A stretch of DNA of 18,270 bases, taken from the NCBI GenBank assembly GCA_937997605.1, contig CALLFD010000238.1, forward strand, positions 1 to 18,270, given 5' to 3'. Origin of the DNA: an uncultured Collinsella sp. Its GTDB lineage: Bacteria; Actinomycetota; Coriobacteriia; Coriobacteriales; Coriobacteriaceae. The notes under the pieces are model-generated. The model did not search any database. It had not been told where the DNA came from and saw nothing but the letters and a program-made list of their open reading frames with translations. Position 1 is the stretch's first letter. The number at the start of each line of letters is the position of its first letter. Of this stretch, positions 1-7,551 are shown piece after piece. A program made the position numbers and the translations under genes.

Positions 1-74
1 GCACCAATGACAATAAGTACCGCCTAGACTTTGAGGAGCGCTATCCCGGCGCCAAACCCGTCGAAGTGAACTAG
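1..74 (+). CDS. 3' end of an unidentified protein gene (partial)
   Basis: An open frame runs from the left edge (first full codon at position 3) to a TAG at 72-74 and gives a 23-residue C-terminus ending in PGAKPVEVN. The other two plus frames stop earlier, at 7-9 or 25-27 (TGA and TAG). The gene lies on the plus strand and converges with topA, with a bidirectional terminator between them at 132-169, which supports a real gene end here. The tail is too short to name a family. Between the stop and the terminator there are small dyads: 74-85 is a 12-bp palindrome, and 70-77 is complementary to 95-102. Confidence 0.5.
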   Translation, partial: TNDNKYRLDFEERYPGAKPVEVN

Positions 75-131
75 TCGCATGCGACGGTCTTAAACGACTA
101 GTCATTCAAGAACGTCCCCAATGACTACGCA

Positions 132-169
132 AAAAACGAGCGAGGATCATGGGGCCCTCGCTCGTTTTT
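132..169. terminator. Bidirectional intrinsic terminator
   Basis: Bases 132-145 (AAAAACGAGCGAGG) and 156-169 are perfect reverse complements around a 10-nt loop. The stem has a GC core flanked by an A run on the left and a T run on the right, so it can terminate transcripts from both sides: the plus-strand gene ending at 74 and the minus-strand tat-hyp-topA operon ending at 197. Confidence 0.9.
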
Positions 170-196
170 GTTTTGGGCTATGTTTCGGCTGCGCCG

Positions 197-2791
197 CTAC
201 TTGTCGGCGGCCGCCTTCTTGGTGGTCGTCTTTTTCGCGGCAGTCTTCTTGGCGGTCGACTTCTTGGCGGTCGAAGTCTTCTTGGCTGCCGTGGTCTTCT
301 TCGTCGTGCTCGCCTTGGTCGCAGCCTTGCGGCCGCGGGCGGGCTTCTTCTCCTTGGTCGGGCAATCCATGTTCACGCAGATGCGCCACGGACCGCGCGC
401 CGTGTTGACCACCACGATGGGGGCGCCGCACTCGGGGCAGGTCTCGCCCGTCGCTTCGAGCTTGCCGCGCGCCGGCAGCGGATAGCTCACGCCGCAGTCA
501 TCGTAGTTGGTGCAGCGGATAAAGCGCTTGCCGCTCTTCTCGCTCTTGTGTGCAATCAGATCACCATGGCGTCCGGCCTCGGCGCACACCTTGCACTCGC
601 CCACCTTAAGGTCGGGCTCGTAGTTGGTGGGGCACGTCGGGTTCACGCAGATCTCGAAGGCCTTCTGGCGGAACGGCTGGCACTTAATGCGCGGTGCACC
701 GCATTCGGGGCACACGGCCGCCTCGCCCTCGAGCGGGCTCACCTTGACGCCGCTCGGCACCGGATAGGTCACGTCGCAGTCGGGCCAGCCCATGCAGCCG
801 ATAAAGCTGCCGCGGGTCTTGGCGCTCGTCTTCATAACCAAGTCCTTGCCGCACTTGGGGCAGGCACCCACGCGCGCATCGGCCGTGACGGCGTCGCTGA
901 TGGCGTCGCCCAGCTCCTGCGTATGCTTGAGCAGCTCGTCGAGCACGCCGGCCAGCAGCGCGCGCGAGTGCGTCACGACATGCTCTTCGGTGTCCTCGCC
1001 GCGCTCCACGCGGGTCATGTCGCCGTCGAGCTCGCTGGTCATATCGGGGCTCGTGATGCGCGGGGCAAACCGCGACAGCGCATCGATGATGGCGATACCC
1101 AGCTGGCTCGGCTCCACGGGATCGTTTTTGAGATAGCGCACGGCGTACAGGCGCTCGATGATGCTCGCGCGCGTGGACTTGGTACCCAGGCCGCGCTTTT
1201 CCATCTCCTGCACGAGCTTGCCCTGGCTGTAGCGCGCGGGCGGCTCGGTCTGCTTGGCCTCGAGCTTAATGTCGAACACGTCGACCGTATCGCCCTGCTC
1301 CAGCGGCGGCATCTGCTCGTCGCGCTTGAGACCGTACGGGTACGCCTCGCGGAAACCCGGGGTCACGAGCACATCGCCCGAAGCCACGAACGGCTCACCA
1401 TTGACGTCGAGCTCGAGCTTGGTGTTCTCGATGGTCGCGGGACCCATGAGCGTTGCCAGGAAGCGACGGGCGATGAGGTCGTAGAGCTTGCGCTGGCCAC
1501 CGTCGAGCGCGGACGGATCGCCCTCGCCCGTGGGATAGATAGGCGGGTGGTCGGTGGTTTCGACTTTGCCGCGCGTGGGCTTCATGGGGCCGGCGAGCAC
1601 CTTTTTGCACACGGGCGCCAGCGCCGGGTTGATCTTTGCAAGGTCGCTCACCACGGCGCCCAGATCGAGCGTCGCAGGGTACACGGTATTGTCGACACGC
1701 GGGTAGCTGATGAGACCGGCCATGTAGAGGGACTCGGCGATGCGCATGGTACGCGCAGGCGAGATGCCCTCGGCCGCGGCGGCAGCCTGCAGCGAGGTGG
1801 TCGCAAACGGCGTGGGCGGCTGCTGCTTGCGCGAACGCTTGGTCACCGCGGCGACGGTTGCCGTCGCGACGCCGTCAACATGGCCGTACGCCGTCTCAGC
1901 AGCATCCTTGTCGGTAAAGCGTGCCGTCTTGTGCGCAATCTTAAAGCGGTCATCCTCGGCAGCACCCTGTGCGGCGCCCATGCCGCGAATCTGCCAATAG
2001 TCCTCGGGCACAAACGCCATGCGCTCGCGCTCGCGCTCGACCACCAGGGCAAGCGTCGGCGTCTGCACGCGGCCGGCAGAGCGCACGTTACCAAAGCCGC
2101 CAAACTTGGCGAGCGTCAGGTAGCGCGTGAGCACCGCACCCCAAATGAGGTCGATGTGCTGGCGGCTCTCGCCGGCGTCGGCCAGATTCTGGTCGAGCGA
2201 GACAAGGTTATCGAAGGCCTGCGTGATCTCGGCCTTGGTAAACGAAGAATACTGGGCGCGGGCGACCGGCAAGTCGGGCGCAACCTCGCGCACCTTGTTG
2301 AGGGCGTCCGAACCGATCAGCTCGCCCTCGCGATCGAAGTCCGTAGCGATGATGACGCTGTCGGACTTTTTGGCGAGGTTCTTGAGCGAGCGGATGAGCT
2401 CCTTCTCGGCCGGCAGCTTAATGACGGGTGCCCAGGTGAGGTAGGGTAGACTCTCAAGCTTCCAGCCCTTGATGGAGATACCGTCGGCAAGAAACGGCTT
2501 GCGCTTGGTGTCATAGGGCGGGCGCGCCAGGCCATCGGGCATGTCGGCCGGCAGCATCTCGCCGTCCTCAGTAACCGAATACCAGCCCAGCTTTTTATCG
2601 AACAGCACGCTGTCGCAAAAATCGGGCGCAAGGATGTGACCGGCAAGACCGATCGTCACGCACTCCTCGCCCTTCCACTCAAAACGGTAAATGGCGGTGT
2701 TGTACACCTTGTCCTTTTTGGGTTTGCCCGTGGACAGACGCTCGGCGATCTGCCGCGCGGCGTCGTTTTTCTCGGCGATGATGAGCTTCAA
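197..2791 (-). CDS. topA: DNA topoisomerase I (type IA) with four zinc motifs and Lys-rich tail
   Basis: This 864-residue protein is a type IA topoisomerase, which relaxes negative supercoils by transient single-strand cleavage. The TOPRIM part has Glu7 (IIAEKNDAA) and the metal-binding DFDREGE at 151-157. The catalytic tyrosine is Tyr363 in LISYPRVDN. Four Cys4 zinc-ribbon motifs follow at about 644-672, 694-720, 733-766 and 785-810. The last 50 residues are a low-complexity Lys/Ala/Thr tail like histone H1, likely a DNA clamp. The N-terminus (MKLIIAEKNDAARQIAERLS) reads more like archaeal-type TopA than the usual actinobacterial enzyme; that comparison is from memory. An SD (GGAG) sits 9 nt before the ATG. 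It is probably the last gene of the tat-hyp operon, 54 nt after hypB. Confidence 0.95.
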   Translation of the reverse strand: MKLIIAEKNDAARQIAERLSTGKPKKDKVYNTAIYRFEWKGEECVTIGLAGHILAPDFCDSVLFDKKLGWYSVTEDGEMLPADMPDGLARPPYDTKRKPFLADGISIKGWKLESLPYLTWAPVIKLPAEKELIRSLKNLAKKSDSVIIATDFDREGELIGSDALNKVREVAPDLPVARAQYSSFTKAEITQAFDNLVSLDQNLADAGESRQHIDLIWGAVLTRYLTLAKFGGFGNVRSAGRVQTPTLALVVERERERMAFVPEDYWQIRGMGAAQGAAEDDRFKIAHKTARFTDKDAAETAYGHVDGVATATVAAVTKRSRKQQPPTPFATTSLQAAAAAEGISPARTMRIAESLYMAGLISYPRVDNTVYPATLDLGAVVSDLAKINPALAPVCKKVLAGPMKPTRGKVETTDHPPIYPTGEGDPSALDGGQRKLYDLIARRFLATLMGPATIENTKLELDVNGEPFVASGDVLVTPGFREAYPYGLKRDEQMPPLEQGDTVDVFDIKLEAKQTEPPARYSQGKLVQEMEKRGLGTKSTRASIIERLYAVRYLKNDPVEPSQLGIAIIDALSRFAPRITSPDMTSELDGDMTRVERGEDTEEHVVTHSRALLAGVLDELLKHTQELGDAISDAVTADARVGACPKCGKDLVMKTSAKTRGSFIGCMGWPDCDVTYPVPSGVKVSPLEGEAAVCPECGAPRIKCQPFRQKAFEICVNPTCPTNYEPDLKVGECKVCAEAGRHGDLIAHKSEKSGKRFIRCTNYDDCGVSYPLPARGKLEATGETCPECGAPIVVVNTARGPWRICVNMDCPTKEKKPARGRKAATKASTTKKTTAAKKTSTAKKSTAKKTAAKKTTTKKAAADK

Positions 2792-2845
2792 AAGAGGCTC
2801 CTATCTCGTGTCTCTGCGGCTACGCCCGCCCGTGTGGCGGCCGAT

Positions 2846-3529
2846 TTACGCCCTTGCTTGCTCGATCTGCCCGATGAGCCAATCGCACCAGGCATCCATG
2901 CCCTCGCCCTTGCGCGCGCTCACGGCAAACCGCGGCGCCTGCGGATTGAGGTCATCGAGTGTCTTAGTATACCTATCCATGTCAAAATCGAAAGCCGGGG
3001 CCACGTCGACCTTGTTGAGCAGCTGCGCGCCGGCATGTTGGAAGATGCCCGGATACTTGATGGGCTTGTCGTCGCCCTCAGGCACCGAGAGGATCATGAT
3101 GGACAGGTTCTCGCCCAGGTCAAAATCGACCGGGCAGACCAGGTTGCCCACATTTTCGATAAAGATGACGTCGATGTTCTCCAGACCGACGGCCTGGTCG
3201 AACGCATCGACAGCCTCCATGATCATGTTGCCCTCAAGGTGGCACAGGCCGCCCGTGTTGATCTGGATGGCGGGCATACCGGCTTCCTTCATGGTGATGG
3301 CGTCGACATCCGAGGCGATATCGCCCTCAATGACGGCACAGCGCAGGCCAGCCTTGTCGCGCAGGCGCTCGTTGGTGCCCAGGATCGTGGTGGTCTTGCC
3401 CGAACCGGGGCTCGACAAGACGTTGATCACATAGGTGTTTGTCTCTTTAAATCGCTGACGCAACTGATCTGCCAGGCGCTCGTTGCGCGACAGAATCGGC
3501 GACGCGATATCAATCGTTTTCTCGGCCAT
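2846..3529 (-). CDS. hypB: Hydrogenase/urease nickel incorporation GTPase HypB
   Basis: HypB is the SIMIBI-class GTPase that works with HypA to deliver Ni to [NiFe] hydrogenase large subunits. With the chosen ATG the protein has 227 residues. The P-loop SSPGSGKTT is at 39-47, and the metal-site residues of the GTPase domain are present as Cys96-His97 (GLCHLEGN) and Cys132 (NLVCPVD). The His-rich or CxxCGC nickel-storage N-terminus of some HypBs is absent. An upstream in-frame GTG (3538) lies on top of the Shine-Dalgarno sequence, so ATG at 3529, 8 nt after AAGGAG, is the better start. It lies 55 nt after hypA. No hydrogenase structural gene is in the window. Confidence 0.93.
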   Translation of the reverse strand: MAEKTIDIASPILSRNERLADQLRQRFKETNTYVINVLSSPGSGKTTTILGTNERLRDKAGLRCAVIEGDIASDVDAITMKEAGMPAIQINTGGLCHLEGNMIMEAVDAFDQAVGLENIDVIFIENVGNLVCPVDFDLGENLSIMILSVPEGDDKPIKYPGIFQHAGAQLLNKVDVAPAFDFDMDRYTKTLDDLNPQAPRFAVSARKGEGMDAWCDWLIGQIEQARA

Positions 3530-3537
3530 ACTCGGCA

Positions 3538-3543
3538 CTCCTT
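3538..3543 (-). promoter_or_regulatory. hypB ribosome binding site (decides start)
   Basis: AAGGAG on the minus strand lies 8 nt before the ATG at 3529. It overlaps the alternative GTG at 3538, so initiation at that GTG is unlikely. Confidence 0.7.
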
Positions 3544-3584
3544 ACTTTGGCCCCTTTATACCCCATCACCAGATGGCTAGCGGG

Positions 3585-3941
3585 CTAATCGTCGGGGGTT
3601 TCAATTTCGATACTTGCGATGTCGAGCTCGCGGCCGTGCAGCAGACGCACGTTGGCGCCGCCACATTGGGGACAGCGGCAATGGAAGCGATCGTGCTCAA
3701 AGACCTCCCCGCAGTCCAGACACTCGCTTTGTGGATGGACTTCCTCCACGGCAAGCTCGCAGCCTCGCGTGAGCGGGTCCTCATCGCGAAATGTCTCCCA
3801 CGCAAAGTCGAGCGCCTCGCGCACAACTTCGGTCATATCCCCGATACGCAGCGTTACCAAAACGGCGCGCGAGGCCCCCGCCCCACGCGCCGCGCGAATC
3901 ACTGTATCGAGTATGCCGTTGACAATGCCAACCTCGTGCAT
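3585..3941 (-). CDS. hypA: Hydrogenase nickel metallochaperone HypA
   Basis: HypA binds Ni through its N-terminal Met-His-Glu and passes it, with HypB, to the hydrogenase large subunit. The 118-residue product starts MHEVGIVNGI, so the MHE nickel site is intact. The structural zinc site is seen as Cys74/Cys77 and Cys90/Cys93 (SECLDCGE and CRCPQCGG), with an extra Cys88. Length fits the family (about 113-120). The start ATG is 6 nt beyond the tatC stop, and its SD (GAGGAG) is made from the last Glu codons of tatC, which implies coupled translation in one operon. Confidence 0.95.
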   Translation of the reverse strand: MHEVGIVNGILDTVIRAARGAGASRAVLVTLRIGDMTEVVREALDFAWETFRDEDPLTRGCELAVEEVHPQSECLDCGEVFEHDRFHCRCPQCGGANVRLLHGRELDIASIEIETPDD

Positions 3942-3947
3942 ACCGAT

Positions 3948-4739
3948 TTACTCCTCGTCGTCCTCATCGTCCGAGAACAGGTCCAGACGGCTCACAAACA
4001 AGCCCTCCTTGCCCTCGCGCGCGGTAATGACCACGCGGGCAATGGCGAGCGAAATCTCGTAGAGCGAGAGCAGGGCACCATACATGAGGCCCAGCGTAAC
4101 GGGCGAGCCGTCGGGCGTAATCACAGCCGAGCCCACAAGCAGGCCCACGTACACGTAGCGCCAGGCGCCGCGGAAGGCCGCGTAGGACACGATGTGGAAG
4201 ACGGACAGGTAGAAGATGATGAGCGGCAGCTCAAACGCCACGCCAAAGCCGATCATAAAGAGCAGCTCCATGTTGACGTAGTTCTCCAGGTCGGGCAACG
4301 CCGTAGCGACGGCCGAGGTCTCGCCGATGAGCCACTCAAAGCCCGCCGGGATGATGATGAAGTAGCAGAAGATGGCACCCAGGAAGAACAGCACCGTCGA
4401 GGCGAGCACCGTGGGCACGACCCACTTGCGCTCGTTGGGGCGAAGTGCCGGCAGGAAAAATGCCAGAATCTGCCAGATGATCATGGGCGTGCACATGACC
4501 ACGGCCATCTTGATGGCCAGCGAGAAGCGCAGGCCAAAGCCGCCGAGCGTGGTGGTGATGTAGAACTTACCGTCCGGCACAAAGGAGCGGATGGGGTCTT
4601 CCAAGATGTCGAGCACCACGGGCGTGGCGAAATACAGCACGATGGCGGCGGCAAACACCGACACGACCACGATGGTCAGGCGGCGACGGAGCTCTCCCAG
4701 GTGATCGAAGAGCGGCATGCGCGCAGGTCCGATAGGCAT
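3948..4739 (-). CDS. tatC: Sec-independent protein translocase TatC
   Basis: TatC is the six-helix membrane receptor that recognises the twin-arginine motif of folded export substrates. The 263-residue protein has the family N-terminus FDHLGELRRRL with Glu16, and the first cytoplasmic loop carries PNERKW with Glu103, both matching conserved signal-peptide-binding positions. Six hydrophobic segments are visible, at roughly 22-45, 72-98, 106-130, 155-180, 190-208 and 210-230. The C-terminus is very acidic (DLFSDDEDDEE). The start overlaps the stop of the upstream tatA-type gene (TAATG). A second ATG at codon 8 is possible. Confidence 0.95.
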   Translation of the reverse strand: MPIGPARMPLFDHLGELRRRLTIVVVSVFAAAIVLYFATPVVLDILEDPIRSFVPDGKFYITTTLGGFGLRFSLAIKMAVVMCTPMIIWQILAFFLPALRPNERKWVVPTVLASTVLFFLGAIFCYFIIIPAGFEWLIGETSAVATALPDLENYVNMELLFMIGFGVAFELPLIIFYLSVFHIVSYAAFRGAWRYVYVGLLVGSAVITPDGSPVTLGLMYGALLSLYEISLAIARVVITAREGKEGLFVSRLDLFSDDEDDEE

Positions 4740-5323
4740 TACTCATCGCCTCCCTTCGAGGCGTCGGCGGCAGCGGCGTCGTCCTCGGCCTCGAGCTCGC
4801 GGGCGAGCTGGTCGACGACGGCCTTGCGCTTGCGGGGACGACGGGCGTAGAGGTCAGCCGTCGTGGGCTCTGCCGGCTCGGGCTCGGGCTCCGGCTCTGC
4901 AGCAGGCTCGGGCTCGACGACAGGCTCGGCGGCAGCGGCAGGCTCGGCACCCTCGGCCTCCTCAGCAGCACCCTCGCCCTCGGCGGCAGCCTCACTCGCG
5001 GCCTTCTCGGCAGCAAGACGGGCGCGACGCTCGGCAAAGGTCTCCTTCTTGGCGGGCGCTGCCGCCTCGGCGGCATCCTCGTCCGCATCGGAATCGTCGT
5101 CGGTCGCAGCAGCCTTCTTGGGCTTGACCGGGGCCGACGCGGCCTCGCTCACCGGATCGATAATCTCGGACTGAACAACGGCCGTCATCTTTTCCTGCGT
5201 CTCGCGGAACTGACGGATGGCACGGCCAATCGTGCGGCCCATCTGTGGGAGCTTATCCGGGCCAAACAGCAAAAAGCCGAAGACCACGATGATCGCGAGC
5301 TCACCCTCTCCAATACCAAACAC
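4739..5323 (-). CDS. tatA: TatA/TatB-family twin-arginine translocase subunit
   Basis: This is a single-span Tat pore or assembly subunit. From a GTG start the protein has 194 residues: MFGIGEGELA, one membrane helix (about 6-20), the FGPDKLP hinge at 20-26, an amphipathic helix (about 24-45), then a long charged tail rich in Ala/Glu with a Pro-Glu repeat (about 134-152) and a basic patch RRPRKRK. Glu8 and the long tail are TatB-like, while FGPxKLP is shared with Gram-positive TatA, so the class is ambiguous. The longer frame to 5368 is unlikely because GGAGG lies only 5 nt before this GTG. It is the first gene of the tat-hyp-topA operon, and only one TatA-type gene is present. Confidence 0.88.
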   Translation of the reverse strand: MFGIGEGELAIIVVFGFLLFGPDKLPQMGRTIGRAIRQFRETQEKMTAVVQSEIIDPVSEAASAPVKPKKAAATDDDSDADEDAAEAAAPAKKETFAERRARLAAEKAASEAAAEGEGAAEEAEGAEPAAAAEPVVEPEPAAEPEPEPEPAEPTTADLYARRPRKRKAVVDQLARELEAEDDAAAADASKGGDE

Positions 5324-5328
5324 ACATA

Positions 5329-5333
5329 CCTCC
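5329..5333 (-). promoter_or_regulatory. tatA ribosome binding site (decides GTG start)
   Basis: GGAGG on the minus strand is 5 nt before GTG at 5323. An ATG between them is out of frame, so the GTG is the best in-frame start and yields the classical Tat N-terminus. Confidence 0.65.
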
Positions 5334-5398
5334 AAGGCTCGATGTGAGTCGAGCCCGCACCGCGCCATTCGGCCGGAACTCGTCTATTCATTCGGTCA

Positions 5399-5404
5399 AG
5401 TATA
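5399..5404 (-). promoter_or_regulatory. Candidate -10 box for the tat-hyp-topA operon
   Basis: TATACT on the minus strand matches the TATAAT consensus at 5 of 6 positions and lies about 75 nt before the tatA start. No convincing -35 is visible at 16-18 nt, because the expected place is occupied by the hairpin at 5405-5432. Confidence 0.35.
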
Positions 5405-5432
5405 GCGCCCGGACGCCAAAACGTCCGAGCGC
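5405..5432 (-). terminator. Hairpin after the STAS gene, possible weak terminator
   Basis: Bases 5405-5415 and 5422-5432 form an 11-bp stem (one G-U pair in the minus-strand RNA) with a 6-nt loop. It lies 45 nt after the STAS stop codon. There is no T run behind it, so it may be Rho-assisted or an RNA-stabilising hairpin. It directly abuts the candidate -10 of the tat operon. Confidence 0.5.
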
Positions 5433-5476
5433 ATCACAAACATATGCCAAACGGCACGCCCTTTTGGGGGCAAAGA

Positions 5477-5791
5477 TTATGCAGCGGTGATCGAAATCTC
5501 CTGGTCGACACCCAACAACTGAACCACGCGCATCACCGGGGGCTGCACATTGGTGCAGCTAAAGCGCTTGCCGTGGTCGACCGCGTGGTGCGCGGCGCCC
5601 ACAAGCACGCCAATGCCCGTCGAATCGATGTAGCTCACCTGGGCAAAATCGAGCTCAACGGCCTCAGTGGGCTGCTCGAGCGCCAGGTCGATGGCATTGC
5701 GCAGGCTATCGGCGTTAGAGATATCGATCTCGCCGGTTACCTTAATGGTGTAGAGCTCTGGCGTGGGGTTGGTGGAAATACCCAAATCCAT
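5477..5791 (-). CDS. STAS-domain anti-sigma factor antagonist (SpoIIAA/RsbV-like)
   Basis: This 104-residue single STAS domain is of the type that binds an anti-sigma kinase and is switched by serine phosphorylation. The signature SYIDSTGIGVL at 53-63 places the phosphorylatable serine at Ser57, and length and N-terminal beta-strands (YTIKVTGEIDISNADSLRNAI) fit the family. An SD (AAAGGAG) lies 7 nt before the ATG. The gene is 51 nt after the aminotransferase on the same strand, so co-transcription is likely. No cognate anti-sigma kinase or sigma factor gene is in the window, so the partner is unknown. Confidence 0.88.
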   Translation of the reverse strand: MDLGISTNPTPELYTIKVTGEIDISNADSLRNAIDLALEQPTEAVELDFAQVSYIDSTGIGVLVGAAHHAVDHGKRFSCTNVQPPVMRVVQLLGVDQEISITAA

Positions 5792-5842
5792 GTATACGCT
5801 CCTTTACGTATCGAAAGTGCGGATAGTACGGGAAGCCGCGCG

Positions 5843-7147
5843 TTAGGCGCGCTCGGAACGCGCAAGCTCGGCAGCGACGAGCTTGACGGCCAGCACCAGC
5901 ACATCGAGCGCGGCCTCCAGGTCCTCGACCGTGGGATAGCTCGGCGCGATGCGGATGTTGGTGTCGCGCGGGTCCTTGCCATAGGGCCAGGTAGCACCGG
6001 CCGGCGTGAGCTTGACGCCCAGGTCGGCGCAAAGCGCGGCGACCTTCTGGGCCGATCCCTCGGGACCATCGAAGCTTACAAAGTAGCCGCCGCGGGGATG
6101 CGTCCAGGTGGCGCAGCCCGTGCCGCCCAGGCCCTCGGTGAGCTTGCGCTCAACGGCCTCAAAGCGCGGACGCAAAAACTCGGCATGCTTTTTCATGTGC
6201 TCCTTGACCGCCTCGATGGTGGGAAGGAAACGCACGTGACGCAGTTGGTTGAGCTTATCGGCGCTGATGAGGCCGGCCTTCAGGCGCTTGGAGAACTCCG
6301 CGATAACCGCGGGGCTCGCACCGATAAAGCCGATACCGGCACCCGGGAAAGTGATCTTGGACGTCGAGGCGAATGCCACCACGCGGTCCTCGGTGCCCGC
6401 CGTGCGGGCAAGATCGAAGATGTTGGCGAGCTCGTCGGTCTCGTCGTACAGGTCGTGCACGCAGTAGGCGTTGTCCCAGAAGATGCGGAAATCGGGTGCG
6501 GCCGTGGGCATCTCAATCAGGCGGCGCACAGTGTCCTCGCTAAAGGTGATGCCCGTGGGGTTGGAATACTTGGGTACGCACCAGATGCCCTTGATGGAAT
6601 CGTCGGCGGCGACGAGGCGCTCGACCTCGTCCATGTCGGGGCCGTTGTCGGTCATCGCGACGGGGACGTTCTCGATACCCAGATCGGCGGTGATGCCAAA
6701 GTGGCGGTCGTAGCCGGGAACCGGGCACAGGAACTTGACCTTCTTGCCGTCGTGCGCGGCCTCGTAAGCCTCCCAAGGGTCGCTACCACATGAGCCGCAA
6801 CGCCAGAACATACCGGCGATATCGTGCTCGATCAGCAAGCTCGACGAGCCCAGCACGAGCGTCTGCTCGGCGGGGCAACCCAGGAACTCCCCCGCTAGCT
6901 TGCGTGCCGAGGGAATGCCCTCAAAGCAGCCGTAGTTGGAGCAGTCGACGTTGCCGTCGTGCAAATCGGCGTCGGCGTTGAGGATATCGAGCATGGGGCG
7001 CGAGATGTCCACCTGGGCGGGCGATGGCTTGCCGCGGGCCATATCGAGCGCCAGGCCCTTGGCCTTGACCTCGGCGACCTCGGCCTTGAGCGCCTCGATG
7101 GCGGCATCGAGTTCGGTGGTTTCCATCTTCTGGTAGATCGTCTGCAT
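5843..7147 (-). CDS. PLP-dependent aminotransferase, class I subgroup Ic (likely aspartate aminotransferase)
   Basis: A 434-residue fold-type I aminotransferase. Features of the subgroup Ic aspartate aminotransferase family (as in Corynebacterium) are visible: ARGKPSPAQVDIS near the N-terminus (37-49), SNYGCFEGIPSAR at 70-82, CPVPGYDRHF at 141-150, VPKYSNPTG at 191-199, the PLP-phenol-binding DNAYCVHD from 225, and the Schiff-base lysine Lys264 in STSKITFPGAG. The substrate-carboxylate arginine is probably in TNIRIAPSYP near the C-terminus. The likely reaction is aspartate plus 2-oxoglutarate to oxaloacetate plus glutamate, but substrate range is inferred. The start is preceded by GAAAGG at 8 nt. 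It leads a probable two-gene unit with the STAS gene. Confidence 0.9.
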   Translation of the reverse strand: MQTIYQKMETTELDAAIEALKAEVAEVKAKGLALDMARGKPSPAQVDISRPMLDILNADADLHDGNVDCSNYGCFEGIPSARKLAGEFLGCPAEQTLVLGSSSLLIEHDIAGMFWRCGSCGSDPWEAYEAAHDGKKVKFLCPVPGYDRHFGITADLGIENVPVAMTDNGPDMDEVERLVAADDSIKGIWCVPKYSNPTGITFSEDTVRRLIEMPTAAPDFRIFWDNAYCVHDLYDETDELANIFDLARTAGTEDRVVAFASTSKITFPGAGIGFIGASPAVIAEFSKRLKAGLISADKLNQLRHVRFLPTIEAVKEHMKKHAEFLRPRFEAVERKLTEGLGGTGCATWTHPRGGYFVSFDGPEGSAQKVAALCADLGVKLTPAGATWPYGKDPRDTNIRIAPSYPTVEDLEAALDVLVLAVKLVAAELARSERA

Positions 7148-7296
7148 GGGTGCGACCTTTCACGAAGCGGTACGTTGCAATTCTTCTAAGTATAGACCGC
7201 CACCGTCGCAAGGGTATGAAGCCGTGATAGATTAAGTCCATCGCAATAAATTACGAAACGCCGCGCATGCCGGCGTGGAGCGCTCAAGGAGGCACT

Positions 7297-7551
7297 ATGG
7301 AGTACGGATCGTTCCAGGCCGAGGAATTCGGCGACCTGCAGCGCCTGGTCGACGGACTATTTTACGACCGTCACGCCATCGACCGCCTGGATCTGATCGT
7401 ACAGGCAGAAATCTTGGACCTGGCGCCCGATCTCATGGAAATCGTCAACCTGCTACCGCCCGGCTATTACGACCGCCAGTCACTTTGCGACCAGCTCAAC
7501 TCCGCCTTGGCCGCCCACGGCTGGGGCGCCATCTACGGCACCGTGGAATAA
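7297..7551 (+). CDS. Small protein of unknown function (84 aa)
   Basis: A lone plus-strand gene between two minus-strand units. ATG at 7297 is preceded by AAGGAGG with a 4-nt spacer, a strong site that favours this start over the in-frame ATG at 7267. The product begins MEYGSFQAEEF, is acidic, has no signal peptide, membrane span or Cys-rich motif, and looks helical. The segment DLAPDLMEIVNLLPPGYYDRQSLCDQLN suggests a small folded helical domain. I do not recognise the family. Codon use matches the neighbours. It is divergent from the aminotransferase, with 149 nt of shared upstream DNA. Confidence 0.75.
   Translation: MEYGSFQAEEFGDLQRLVDGLFYDRHAIDRLDLIVQAEILDLAPDLMEIVNLLPPGYYDRQSLCDQLNSALAAHGWGAIYGTVE

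Noticed and set aside
149..2449. A 766-codon open frame on the plus strand opposite topA
   Set aside because: It is fully antisense to a clear topoisomerase, has no ribosome binding site or recognisable domain, and its Ala/Arg/Leu/His-rich composition is typical of antisense frames in GC-rich genes.
5324..5368. N-terminal extension of the tatA product
   Set aside because: The extra 15 residues (MARCGLDSHRALEVC) would place charged sequence before the membrane helix and ignore the GGAGG directly before the GTG start.
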